A stretch of DNA of 64,000 nt from Shewanella sp. MBTL60-112-B2. Its GTDB lineage: Bacteria > Pseudomonadota > Gammaproteobacteria > Enterobacterales > Shewanellaceae. The translations under genes were made by a program, and so were the position numbers. Below are positions 49,652 to 58,393 of this stretch, piece by piece (positions within the stretch are counted from its first letter, which is position 1; the number at the start of each line of letters is the position of its first letter). The notes under the pieces were generated by a model. That model saw only the letters and a list, made by a program, of their open reading frames with translations, was not told the origin of the DNA and ran no database searches. Location of the stretch: assembly GCF_019655055.1 (NCBI RefSeq), contig NZ_BPFA01000021.1, positions 1 through 64,000 on the forward strand, read 5' to 3'.

Positions 49652-49679
49652 AAAAAAGCAGCTATTTGGCTGCTTTTTT
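49652..49679 (+). terminator. Terminator after the chemoreceptor gene
   Basis: AAAAAAGCAGC-TATTTG-GCTGCTTTTTT with a T-run lies directly after the stop at 49641. Confidence 0.85.
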
Positions 49680-49826
49680 GATTCTAAAGAAATTTCACTC
49701 ACTAAAGCCCGTGTTTGTTTTACAAAAAAACAACAAGACTTATATAATTAGCTCAACAAGCCCCATTTCTTATTTAGTACGGATGCCAATGGAGGGGGAA
49801 TTCATTATTTGAGTAGATAATTATAC

Positions 49827-52427
49827 ATGGCTAAACTCAATACACAGTATGCAAAATTAACCGACTGGCGCTCAAATTTACCGATGCAGTTTATGTTGGT
49901 TCAACTGATCGTCGCCGCTATTATCATTATTACCAGCGTATGGTTTCTTAAAACGATTGAAACTGAGCGTTTGATTGATAATCAAGAGTTTTTGAGTATC
50001 AATCAGGGGAAAACCATCGTCGCTAAGCTGCAGCAAAAAACCAACAAAATTGAAAACCTCGCAGTATCAATGGGTGCCTTAGGCGAGCTGTATCAACACA
50101 ACCCTGAGCAGTTAAAAACCGCAATACCCGCGCTATTAGAGCAACCTGGACAACAAGAAGTCATACTAGGCGGTGGTATTTGGCCAGAACCGTTTTTATT
50201 TAACCCTAACAATGAAAAAGACAGTTACTTTTGGGCACGCAACTTTGCCAACGAGCTAATAGCAGTCAACGACTATAACGCAGCAAGTATACAGCCCTAC
50301 TACCTTGAAAATTGGTATGTTCCAGCAAAGTTTTACCCTAGAGATACGACCTATTGGTCTAAGTCTTATATTGACCCTTTTACCCAAAAGGCAATGCTGA
50401 CAGCATCCGTTCCTATGTGGCAACAACATGAGTTTATCGGCGTCTCCACGGTAGATGTTGCGCTATCGAGTCTAGATAATTTTTTTAACACCGCGACTCC
50501 GAGTCAAGGCGGCTATGTGTTCGCGCTTGACCAACAAAACCGTTTATTATCCTATCCGGATCTTGACAATAACGACAGCATCGATGAGCAGGCACTGTTT
50601 CAAGCATTCAGTACATTTACCCAAAAGCATCCCTCTTTTTTACCTCTTCATAAGACTATCAAGCAGATTGATACCGAGTTTATTCAGCGAGCGAATCTAA
50701 ATAAGGCTTATGAAGAAACACAGCTAGCCAATGTCGTTCAAAATGTCCCAAAAAACCAACGTGCTAAGCTTGTGGCATTGATAAATCAAAATGCTAATAA
50801 CAAACTCCAGCAGGTAGAACTTGTGGCAAGCCTTCAACTTGATAGCGACCCACGGCTCAAGGAGCCCGTCATTGTCACCGTGTTCTTAATGCCGGGAACT
50901 TACTGGAAGATTGTCTTAGTAACCCCTATTTCTAGCATCGCCTATAACGCTGAGTCATTAGCCAGCTCTGTTGGGATCTACTTAGTCAGTATACAAATAT
51001 TTGCACTTATCCTGCTTTTCATCGTGCAAAATAAATTATTTATCACACCGATTAGCCGTATGGTTCGCGCTTTAAATGACTCAAACCCCGCAAAAATTGA
51101 GCTTGAAGCGACAACACGAAATGATGAAATTGGTATGCTCGCCAAGGCTTTTAGTTCTCGGACTCGACAGTTAGAAATTGCACTTGCTAGCTTAGATGCC
51201 ACTAACCTTGCATTAGAGCAGCAATTAGATGTGCAACAACAATCTAAAAGTGAGTTAGAAGAGAAAAAAGAGCAGCTAAACTCAGTACTCAACTCTGCGC
51301 ATAACTTAATTTTCATTAAGAATACCAAAGGTGAATTTACCTTAGTCAACGACCAGTTCTGCAATGTGCTGTCGCTTGAGCGTGGCAAGATTTTAGGAGT
51401 AAAGGATCACCTGATAATGCCTAAAGAAATAGCCAAGGTTAATCAGCAAAAAGATCTGATCGTGTTCAATGAACAGCTTGAACTGAGTTACGAGCAAAGT
51501 TTCCCACTTGACGGTAAACAACATATCTACCTCGTCACTAAGTTCCCTATTTTCAATGAGAAAAAACAGCTAACTTCAGTAGGTACAATTGCATTTGATA
51601 TCAGTGCCAGCAAGGAGATTGAACTAAAGAAACGGGCCCAATTTGAGATCCTTAGGCAGGAAAAATCGGATAACATTCGCTTCATTGAAAAACTTGAGCT
51701 AACTAATAAACGCTTACAGAGTGAGAGTCAGCAAGCTAAGTTTGAGAATAATCGTCAACATAACTTCGAGAGAGTAAAACTTGAAAATCAAACCCTATAC
51801 CCTTCTCTTGTCTCAAGTATTGTAAAACCCATATTCAGAAAACAAGACGAATTAGCGGCCAGTGCCTACAGGTTGGCAAATAACGAAATTAATGTGGCAG
51901 ATTTTAACAACAAACTTGACGAACAAACTGCACGATTAAGACATCTTGAATATCTTTTTTCTGCTCAAGATTATATCGCTAAGCCTATAGACTTAGTCTC
52001 GCTGCTTGAACATATTGTCGCGTTGTTACAACCCAAATTAGTTGAAAAGAATATTGCTCTAGAAATCGATAGCGAAAACAGGCTAATTGTCGAGGGCGTC
52101 CATTGGCATTTTCTACTCATTTTCTATCGAGCTATCAGCAACACCATTACCGATGCGTTTTATCAGCAAGGTACGACTCAGAATATGAAGATCGTGCTAA
52201 GCAAAGATAATCAGCAGATAATGATGACGATATATGACAATGGAAAAGGCTTTGAGGAGGCGCAACTAGCAGAGCTGCAGAAGGCGCTTGATCACGCAGA
52301 AGTCAAAGGGACACTATCGGCACTATCGGTTTGGTTAAAGAGTGAGTTTAACGGCAAAATTAACGTGACACCTTTACCAACAGAGTCGGGATTTAATACT
52401 TTGGTAAGCTACAGCTTATCTACTTAA
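49827..52427 (+). CDS. Cache/HAMP/PAS sensor with degenerate histidine kinase core
   Basis: This 866-residue membrane sensor has TM1 at about 20-42 and a large periplasmic double Cache domain (about 43-380; motifs GGGIWPEPFLF, YFWARNFA, WYVPAKF, YWSKSYIDP). TM2 (about 383-405), HAMP, coiled coil, a PAS domain (about 490-600, LIFIKNTKGEFTLVNDQFCNVL) and a second coiled coil follow. The C-terminal region resembles HATPase_c: an N-box-like RAISNTITDAF and a D-box MTIYDNGKGF are present. The expected phosphoacceptor His is absent (YPSLVSSIVKPIF) and the G2 box is lost. It is probably a pseudokinase or regulator. No response regulator is adjacent. Confidence 0.8.
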   Translation: MAKLNTQYAKLTDWRSNLPMQFMLVQLIVAAIIIITSVWFLKTIETERLIDNQEFLSINQGKTIVAKLQQKTNKIENLAVSMGALGELYQHNPEQLKTAIPALLEQPGQQEVILGGGIWPEPFLFNPNNEKDSYFWARNFANELIAVNDYNAASIQPYYLENWYVPAKFYPRDTTYWSKSYIDPFTQKAMLTASVPMWQQHEFIGVSTVDVALSSLDNFFNTATPSQGGYVFALDQQNRLLSYPDLDNNDSIDEQALFQAFSTFTQKHPSFLPLHKTIKQIDTEFIQRANLNKAYEETQLANVVQNVPKNQRAKLVALINQNANNKLQQVELVASLQLDSDPRLKEPVIVTVFLMPGTYWKIVLVTPISSIAYNAESLASSVGIYLVSIQIFALILLFIVQNKLFITPISRMVRALNDSNPAKIELEATTRNDEIGMLAKAFSSRTRQLEIALASLDATNLALEQQLDVQQQSKSELEEKKEQLNSVLNSAHNLIFIKNTKGEFTLVNDQFCNVLSLERGKILGVKDHLIMPKEIAKVNQQKDLIVFNEQLELSYEQSFPLDGKQHIYLVTKFPIFNEKKQLTSVGTIAFDISASKEIELKKRAQFEILRQEKSDNIRFIEKLELTNKRLQSESQQAKFENNRQHNFERVKLENQTLYPSLVSSIVKPIFRKQDELAASAYRLANNEINVADFNNKLDEQTARLRHLEYLFSAQDYIAKPIDLVSLLEHIVALLQPKLVEKNIALEIDSENRLIVEGVHWHFLLIFYRAISNTITDAFYQQGTTQNMKIVLSKDNQQIMMTIYDNGKGFEEAQLAELQKALDHAEVKGTLSALSVWLKSEFNGKINVTPLPTESGFNTLVSYSLST

Positions 52428-52434
52428 TGACACG

Positions 52435-52477
52435 AAAAGACACCTTAAGCACAGCACTCAGTGTGCAGGTGTCTTTT
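52435..52477. terminator. Bidirectional terminator between the sensor and the tandem protease-like gene
   Basis: AAAAGACACCT (52435-52445) pairs with AGGTGTCTTTT (52467-52477), with a smaller stem inside. It separates convergent genes. Confidence 0.8.
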
Positions 52478-52510
52478 CTAGCGAGCTATTTATTGACGTA
52501 AGCGACGCAC

Positions 52511-53386
52511 CTAAAGCGACACATCGACAATATAGTGTCCCTGTAGCCAGTTACGGCCAATTAATAATTTATAAGACATTTTACTTCTGTCTCTTAGGTT
52601 AACCTTCACTTTATATTCTTGACCAAGCTGACCAATTTTGAGCTCAACCATATAGCGGATCTCACTTCCTTGTGCGTTTCGAATCAAAGAAGTCTCCACG
52701 ATGCGAGACTTAACCACATGGGACTCGCCCTTTTCATTTTCAGTGGTAAAGTGAATCACCTTACCAACATTTTTCTCCATGTCAGGATCTTCATTTTCAA
52801 TTTTAAGATCAAAAGCATGCAATGAGTTTTCTACCGCACCAGTATCGATACGGGTTTTAAACACTAACCCTGATTCTACGATACTAATCGGTGCCGTCGG
52901 ACCAATTCGCTTCTTCTCAGACACATCGACTACATAACGATCTTTAAGCCAGTTTCGGCCGATTAACAACTTGTAGTCCATATGGCTACGGTCTCTAAGG
53001 TTAACTCTTACTTTACGCTCTTTGCCCTTAAAACCAACATCGAGGTCGACCATGTAGCGAGTCTCAGTCCCTTGAGAATTACTGACTGTTGAAGTCTTAA
53101 CTATCTTAGCTTTTAATCGCTTTTTCTCACCAATATTATTCTCGGTTGTAAAAGAAACCATCTTGCCAATGTTATCTTTCATCTTCTTTGCGCTACCACC
53201 TTCAACTTCTATGTCATAGGCATGCAGCGAAGTATTAACTGCTCCGGTGTCGATGCGCGCAACATAAGAAAGACCAGCATGGGCCACAGACATTTTGGCG
53301 GTAGAGCCGATGACAGCTTTCTCATTTGCTGTCACAGACAAAGACGACGTCAGTAGTAATAAACACAATCCTACTTTTTTAAGCAT
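52511..53386 (-). CDS. Exported protein with two tandem retropepsin-like (RimK-type zinc protease) domains
   Basis: This 291-residue protein has a signal peptide cleaved near Ala20 (SVTA|NEKA). It has two copies of the ATP-dependent zinc protease/RimK-associated domain (PF05618), at about residues 24-157 and 160-291. Each copy has an RIDTGA motif (Asp46 and Asp181) followed by SLHA, then VNLRDRS and YKLLIGRNWL. These proteins resemble single-domain retropepsins and usually have one copy, so the duplication within one chain could form an intramolecular dimer. Protease activity is not proven. The substrate is unknown; location is periplasmic by signal peptide. Confidence 0.82.
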   Translation of the reverse strand: MLKKVGLCLLLLTSSLSVTANEKAVIGSTAKMSVAHAGLSYVARIDTGAVNTSLHAYDIEVEGGSAKKMKDNIGKMVSFTTENNIGEKKRLKAKIVKTSTVSNSQGTETRYMVDLDVGFKGKERKVRVNLRDRSHMDYKLLIGRNWLKDRYVVDVSEKKRIGPTAPISIVESGLVFKTRIDTGAVENSLHAFDLKIENEDPDMEKNVGKVIHFTTENEKGESHVVKSRIVETSLIRNAQGSEIRYMVELKIGQLGQEYKVKVNLRDRSKMSYKLLIGRNWLQGHYIVDVSL

Positions 53387-53531
53387 CGTGATTCCTTAAA
53401 TGGTTAATATAGACTTACTTGGCTTTATGATAGCAAGAAATAAAGCTGATTGAAGAGGTAGGCACTATTACACAGCAAAGCTGTATGAATACTGGCACTT
53501 TAGCAAAAAATACTAGGTTTATTGATTAATA

Positions 53532-53828
53532 TTAATAAATAAACTGAAATATAAACAAGCTAAACAAGGCCGATGTACAGGTGCAATGGCAGGCATGCCA
53601 TTTTCGATTAAAACTGGTGTTAAACAATCTTAAATGCCGATAAAACTGCACAGCCAACCAGACTAAGACAAAGGGAACAAATGGCAAAGACACCACTAGG
53701 GGAAAAAAGCCCCAGCCAAGATCAAACGCATTTTCACTGAACAGTCTCAGAAAAAACCAAAACACGAGTAAACAGGCATATACAAACATATGCTGTCTAT
53801 TCATGGATTTTCTTATATTACTCAGCAT
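53532..53828 (-). CDS. Small membrane protein
   Basis: The protein is 98 residues from ATG at 53828, preceded by GGGAGA at suitable spacing; a further in-frame ATG at 53843 is less well placed. Two or three hydrophobic segments follow MSN-like basic residues (MFVYACLLVFWFFLRLF; FFPLVVSLPFVPFVLVWLAV). The C-terminus has a Cys/His cluster (WHACHCTCTS) before a final hydrophobic tail. No family recognised. Confidence 0.5.
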   Translation of the reverse strand: MLSNIRKSMNRQHMFVYACLLVFWFFLRLFSENAFDLGWGFFPLVVSLPFVPFVLVWLAVQFYRHLRLFNTSFNRKWHACHCTCTSALFSLFIFQFIY

Positions 53829-53927
53829 ACAGCTCTCCCACATAGATACTGCAACATTAGGCCTTTAGCCCAAGAGCAACAAGCAGATAGCGAAAGAGAA
53901 CTGTAACTAAATATAAAATGCTTAAAA

Positions 53928-54281
53928 TCATTCAGCGGTTAATCTAGCAATTTCTTGGTCGAACAAGTTCTTAATCAAACAGGAAAACTCGCAAATAAAC
54001 CGAGTTTGTTCCGCGTTAGCCTTATGGCTAGCGACTCGCGCCAAGATCTCCTCAAGATCGTAAACAATTGCATCGACCTCTCGGATCACTAGGTTTCTCT
54101 GGGAGAAAGTCAGTGAAGGGTTTTGGCCACAAACCATGATGATTTGAGCAGCAAGTTGTTCTTCAAACAGCTCCATCACAGTTTCATCACAGGCGTTATG
54201 TTGCTGTGAGTTTTCAAATATTCCTAAGTGCTCAGTTAAATACTGGATCAGGTGCACATATCCGTCTTTATCGGTAACCAT
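53928..54281 (-). CDS. DUF3802 family protein
   Basis: The protein is 117 residues from ATG at 54281 (MVTDKDGYVHLIQYLTEHL); the frame is open ten codons further upstream. It is acidic and mostly helical (LFEEQLAAQIIMVCGQNP, REVDAIVYDLEEILARVASHKA). The sequence fits DUF3802, a short family from Shewanella, Vibrio and relatives with no known function. The family name is from memory of its N-terminus. Confidence 0.7.
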   Translation of the reverse strand: MVTDKDGYVHLIQYLTEHLGIFENSQQHNACDETVMELFEEQLAAQIIMVCGQNPSLTFSQRNLVIREVDAIVYDLEEILARVASHKANAEQTRFICEFSCLIKNLFDQEIARLTAE

Positions 54282-54396
54282 ACTCAACTCAAAATACACA
54301 AATCTAAACACTCTGAGGGTTTTCTCTATAGTGTAAGATGCGTAACCATTTTATTATTTATGTTCTAAGCAGGATACTATCTGAGTTTCTTTCTAA

Positions 54397-54558
54397 ATGA
54401 AATCCTCCCAATTTGAACCGCGTCACTTTTACTATGGCTCGCGCAATGCTCAACACGTTGTTCAGCCCCTAGTCGCGAAACCTGCTTCATTAAAGCATCA
54501 AAAAATCAAAGCCTGTGCCCGCTTAGGATTAGGTAAATATTATTCCCCCCTCCTCTAA
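54397..54558 (+). CDS. Possible 53-residue basic protein
   Basis: An ATG-to-TAA frame of 53 codons starts MKSSQFEPRHFYYGSRNAQ and continues with basic residues (LKHQKIKACARLGLGKYYSPLL). Codon choice looks coding-like. The ribosome binding site is weak and no family is recognised. It is isolated on the plus strand between minus-strand genes. Confidence 0.3.
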   Translation: MKSSQFEPRHFYYGSRNAQHVVQPLVAKPASLKHQKIKACARLGLGKYYSPLL

Positions 54559-54635
54559 TATCGAGTGCTGATAGCAAGTACTCGCTACTAAGCCTATGTA
54601 ATAAAAGTTAAACGCAAACCATGGTAACCACTAAC

Positions 54636-54677
54636 AAAAAGGCCGTATCGTCGGTTTACAGACGGTACAGCCTTTTT
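54636..54677. terminator. yceI terminator
   Basis: AAAAAGGC (54636-54643) pairs with GCCTTTTT (54670-54677), with an inner imperfect GTATCGTC/GACGGTAC stem. It works for the minus-strand yceI gene and possibly for the plus strand. Confidence 0.75.
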
Positions 54678-54703
54678 GCAATCACGCTAAACGCGTTTTG
54701 TCA

Positions 54704-55279
54704 CTATTGTTTTAGATTCAGCATAAAAGAGACTGGCACAGCTTTACTTATTGCAGATAATCCAGCAACTTCGCGCAGTTTTTCAACTCCTGCTGTCAGG
54801 CCAAAACTGCTAGCATTCACTATGACAGGTGCCACACTAGCAACCAGTATATGAGAATCTGAGAGCTTAGCGATACTCACAGTAAAAGCCATCTTCTGCT
54901 TGTTACCATGTAGCGCTACCTCAGCATCAATTGTAGCTACCGTTACCGAACCTATGGCTAAACTTGCAAGCAACTTAGGGTCAACTTGGGCTTTTAAAGT
55001 CAGTTGCGGATATTTATCCACTTCAAACAGTAGAGAATCCATACGTTCATCACGAATGTCGATATTTGTTGCCACGCTTGCCAAAGCAATCAAAAAATCA
55101 AACTGCCCTTTATCATTCAAGGTTCCTGCAACAGATTTAAAATGATGAACCTCAGCAATATCTCCCTTTTTAATGGATATAAAGTTTACATTTGAGCTGT
55201 CGTTTTCAACAGTCCAGGTGCCTGCTGAAGCCACCAGCGACAAAGGCAGTAATAATATGCCTATGATTATACTTTTCAT
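54704..55279 (-). CDS. YceI family protein
   Basis: The protein is 191 residues from ATG at 55279, with GAGG eight bases upstream; an in-frame GTG at 55285 is too close to that box. It is exported via a signal peptide (IIIGILLLPLSLVASAGTW). The mature part follows the lipocalin-like YceI pattern (WTVENDSSNVNFISIKKGD, VATNIDIRDERMDSLLFEVDKYPQLT). Family members bind isoprenoid-like or amphiphilic ligands in the periplasm; the ligand here is unknown. Confidence 0.88.
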   Translation of the reverse strand: MKSIIIGILLLPLSLVASAGTWTVENDSSNVNFISIKKGDIAEVHHFKSVAGTLNDKGQFDFLIALASVATNIDIRDERMDSLLFEVDKYPQLTLKAQVDPKLLASLAIGSVTVATIDAEVALHGNKQKMAFTVSIAKLSDSHILVASVAPVIVNASSFGLTAGVEKLREVAGLSAISKAVPVSFMLNLKQ

Positions 55280-55438
55280 TTTCACATCCTCTTGAAATTT
55301 AGTGATTCACCTTGAAAGTTAAGCTTAACCTAATTCAATCATTTTCCATTCTCAAGCGCTTATTTTTAAACCGTATTTATATAACGATTATTTATACCTA
55401 TATTCACTCTTTATATTAGAATGGATTGCCAGAAGCAC

Positions 55439-55463
55439 AAAAGCCGCAAACAATGCGGCTTTT
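55439..55463 (-). terminator. pdxH terminator
   Basis: AAAAGCCGCA (55439-55448) pairs with TGCGGCTTTT (55454-55463) just past the pdxH stop at 55477. Confidence 0.8.
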
Positions 55464-55476
55464 CGAATCACTATGG

Positions 55477-56115
55477 TTATGGGGCTAAACGACTGTGCTC
55501 CCAGCTATCTTCGGTCTTGGTATAAATAAACCTGTCATGTAAACGATGCTCCCCTCCTTGCCAGAACTCAATACTTTTTGGCCTAACCAGATACCCCCCC
55601 CAAAATTTAGGTAAAGGCACGTCACCTTTAGAGAACTTAGCTTTCATCTCGACAAATTTACTCTCAAGCGCTTTTCTTGCACTAATAGGGCTCGATTGTT
55701 TAGACACCCAAGCGGCAATTTGGCTCTCTTTAGGGCGGCTCATAAAGTACTTAAGCACCTCAGTTTTAGACAGCGGCTCCGCAACACCAGTAACGGCAAC
55801 CTGCTTATCTAAACTGTGCCAAGGGAATAGAATGCTAACCTGTGCATTATTCGCTATATGCTGAGCCTTACGACTCTCTAGATTAGTAAAAAATACAAAC
55901 CCATCGTTATCAAAACGCTTGAGTAATACAATTCTTTGAAAAGGTTGCCCATTCTCATCAACTGTCGCTACCGACATTGCCGTTGGATCTTTGATGTCAG
56001 AATCACGTATGACTTCCAACCACGCATTAAACAGGTCCATAGGTTCACTAGGCACCTCTTCATTGTGTAATTCACCTAATGTGTATTCGCGTCTGATACC
56101 ACTGATCTCTGACAT
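55477..56115 (-). CDS. pdxH: Pyridoxamine 5'-phosphate oxidase
   Basis: This 212-residue FMN flavoprotein oxidises pyridoxine or pyridoxamine 5'-phosphate to PLP. Conserved segments are [74 protein letters not shown] and the C-terminal [18 protein letters not shown] is the cofactor of nearby SpeA, but the terminator between pdxH and speB argues against one operon. Confidence 0.97.
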   Translation of the reverse strand: MSEISGIRREYTLGELHNEEVPSEPMDLFNAWLEVIRDSDIKDPTAMSVATVDENGQPFQRIVLLKRFDNDGFVFFTNLESRKAQHIANNAQVSILFPWHSLDKQVAVTGVAEPLSKTEVLKYFMSRPKESQIAAWVSKQSSPISARKALESKFVEMKAKFSKGDVPLPKFWGGYLVRPKSIEFWQGGEHRLHDRFIYTKTEDSWEHSRLAP

Positions 56116-56140
56116 GTTAAAATCCTTTCAAAACACATAA

Positions 56141-56168
56141 AAAAAGAAGCGCTCATTGAGCGCTTCTT
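56141..56168 (-). terminator. speB terminator
   Basis: GAAGCGCTCA-T-TGAGCGCTTC with TTTTTTT following on the minus strand. It lies after the speB stop at 56257 and before pdxH. Confidence 0.85.
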
Positions 56169-56256
56169 TAATCATAACAATCTTAGCCGTTTGGCGGGAG
56201 CCTTTTAATAAACTCCCTAACTAGATATTTTCATCTAACATGTTAGCTAGGATAAT

Positions 56257-57186
56257 TTATTTGATCTTACCGTTAGACTCAGCCCAAACATGCAACATCT
56301 CTAGGCCTAAAGTCGCACCAGCTAAAGCAGTGATCTCAGCGCTGTCGTAAGCAGGAGCCACTTCAACCACGTCCATGCCCACAATCTTCATGCCTTTTAG
56401 ACCACGAATAATTTTCATCGCCTTGTCACTAGTCAGGCCGCCACAAACTGGGGTACCAGTGCCTGGTGCAAAAGCTGGGTCTAAACAGTCAATATCGAAA
56501 GTCACGTATAGTGGCATGTCGCCAACACGCTCACGAATTTGTACAACAATCTCATCTGCAGTCATTTCATTAGCTGCTGCAGCATCGATAACTTCGAAAA
56601 GATGATTAGCAGTATCATACTCGGTACGAATACCGACTTGAATTGAGTTCTCTGCAGCGATAATCCCCTCAATTGGCGCATGATAGAACATAGTGCCATG
56701 ATCATACTTGCTACCTTGGCTATAAGTGTCGGTATGTGCATCAAAGTGCAATAACGCCATCTTACCGTGCTTCTTATAATGAGCACGTAACAGAGGCAAA
56801 GTCACAAAGTGATCGCCACCAAAACTTAGCATAGCTTTATCAGATTCTAAGATTTTTGTCGCGAAGTCCTCAACTCGCTGAGTAAAGTCAGCTGAATCAC
56901 CACAGTTATAAACTAGGTCACCCGCATCAACGATTTTAACGTGCTCACTAAGTTTAAACTGGTAAGGCCAGCGAGTTTCTTCCCAAGCCAAGTTAACTGA
57001 AGCATTTCGAATTGCACCAGGCCCCATACGTCCGCCAGAACGACCCGTTGTAGCCATATCAAAAGGTAAGCCTAACACTACAACATCCGCATCGCCTTCT
57101 AATGGTTTGAAGTCTAACGGCTGTCTTAAGTAACCAAATGCATTTGAATAAAGCGAATAATCAGGCTTATCTGCAATAGTGGTCAT
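56257..57186 (-). CDS. speB: Agmatinase SpeB
   Basis: This 309-residue ureohydrolase has the manganese ligands GGDH, DAHTD and [16 protein letters not shown]. It converts agmatine, the product of SpeA, to putrescine and urea. It lies 24 bases downstream of the AdoMet decarboxylase gene and likely shares its transcript. Arginase is an alternative for the superfamily, but the speA context favours agmatinase. Confidence 0.93.
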   Translation of the reverse strand: MTTIADKPDYSLYSNAFGYLRQPLDFKPLEGDADVVVLGLPFDMATTGRSGGRMGPGAIRNASVNLAWEETRWPYQFKLSEHVKIVDAGDLVYNCGDSADFTQRVEDFATKILESDKAMLSFGGDHFVTLPLLRAHYKKHGKMALLHFDAHTDTYSQGSKYDHGTMFYHAPIEGIIAAENSIQVGIRTEYDTANHLFEVIDAAAANEMTADEIVVQIRERVGDMPLYVTFDIDCLDPAFAPGTGTPVCGGLTSDKAMKIIRGLKGMKIVGMDVVEVAPAYDSAEITALAGATLGLEMLHVWAESNGKIK

Positions 57187-57210
57187 AAATACTCCATAAA
57201 ATGTCTAGAG

Positions 57211-58131
57211 TCACAATACTTCAGCGCACAGGATTTCACTGTCAGCTTGTATATAGTGATTGTAATTAAATTCATTAAGCTGATTTAACTGTAGAACACA
57301 ACTCGCTAGCCTTCGATGCGAAGGAAAGTCTTGGTTGTGGATCTGCATATTCATCCCAATGATGTCCCAACTGCTGGGGTTCAATATTTTCAACAGTTCA
57401 GAGAAAATATTGAACGGATATTGCGAAAAATTCAAGTTTGTTTCAATACTCACATAAGAGCTTCGCTCTTGAGGTGTGATATGTATGGTTATAAACCTAT
57501 CTTCAAACAGGCCATTGACTGAATAACCGCATGGTTTAAATAGGTGATCATCAAACTGAAACTGAGGTAATAACCACTCTAGTTGCAATAAACTGCGGAT
57601 CTGTGCACTCGATTGTTTATCGCTACGCAAATACTCAGCCGCTTCACCTTTGATGTGATACATCAACAAACTCGCACCACTGTTACTATCTTGGTTTGCT
57701 TGACTACAAAATAGATAATGGTGGTGGTTATCTAAATGCCCTACTCGATATGCAATGCCAGGAATATGAGCTTTAAGTTGCTCTATATCATCCTCAAAAC
57801 GGCTTGCTTGGAGATGGGATAAAAACTCACTCTTACGTTGATAACTTAAACTTGAGATACACCTTGTACCAAGCTGTTCAATCAGGTAAATCACCGCATC
57901 GACTAAGCGCGTATTGCCACATGTGATTAATAGAAGTTTATGTTCCCAAACAAATAAACTCGATTCGCTCAGCACATATGCATCGCAATGTTGATTTGAA
58001 AGTACCGATAAGATCTCCGCTCCGGCCTCTGCAAGTGCTTGCTGCCAAAAGTCGTTCGGTAAAGATCGTAATGAAACAGTACTACGACTCATGTGTAGCT
58101 CTATTTTCTTCTCCGACCCTTCAAAAAACAT
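57211..58131 (-). CDS. speD: S-adenosylmethionine decarboxylase proenzyme, eukaryotic type
   Basis: This 306-residue pyruvoyl enzyme has FFEGSEKKIEL at the N-terminus, matching the FFEGTEK segment of human AdoMetDC (Glu residues of the active site). The processing site YVLSESSLF predicts cleavage between Glu56 and Ser57, so Ser57 becomes pyruvoyl, and the catalytic Cys is in TCGNT (Cys71). This is the PF01536 class, not the short E. coli SpeD. It makes decarboxylated AdoMet for spermidine synthesis. The gene sits between speA and speB; no speE is in the window. Confidence 0.88.
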   Translation of the reverse strand: MFFEGSEKKIELHMSRSTVSLRSLPNDFWQQALAEAGAEILSVLSNQHCDAYVLSESSLFVWEHKLLLITCGNTRLVDAVIYLIEQLGTRCISSLSYQRKSEFLSHLQASRFEDDIEQLKAHIPGIAYRVGHLDNHHHYLFCSQANQDSNSGASLLMYHIKGEAAEYLRSDKQSSAQIRSLLQLEWLLPQFQFDDHLFKPCGYSVNGLFEDRFITIHITPQERSSYVSIETNLNFSQYPFNIFSELLKILNPSSWDIIGMNMQIHNQDFPSHRRLASCVLQLNQLNEFNYNHYIQADSEILCAEVL

Positions 58132-58290
58132 CTTATCGTAATTCCTTCAAATATCTGTCAGCAATAAAGCTCTCATCTAACGTAAGTAGTTTGAACGCAA
58201 AACTCGCATTAAAGTTCCTTTACAAGCTTAGATGGGATCTAAGTCAAATGCATTGGATGCTGTTGTTGGTCTATGTCAGGCTTAAAACAA

Positions 58291-58320
58291 AACCAGCTTC
58301 AAGCGAACTTAAAGCTGGTT
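58291..58320 (-). terminator. speA terminator or attenuator
   Basis: AACCAGCTT (58291-58299) pairs with AAGCTGGTT (58312-58320). On the minus strand it is followed by TTGTTTT. It lies between speA and speD, so it may limit read-through into speD-speB. Confidence 0.7.
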
Positions 58321-58393
58321 ATGTAGCTCGAGAGCAGTTATTGGCCTTTGTAAAAATACTTAAGCTACTAACCTCACGCGACTAGGCATCCGA

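Larger units (their letters stand above)
54282..54703. other. Intergenic region between the DUF3802 and yceI genes
   Basis: About 420 bases containing one possible short gene (54397-54558) and the terminator at 54636-54677. Nothing else was recognised. Confidence 0.4.

Noticed and set aside
57978..58385. 135-codon frame on the plus strand opposite speD and the speA-speD gap
   Set aside because: It is antisense to a well-supported gene, runs through the speA terminator hairpin and has no recognisable protein features.
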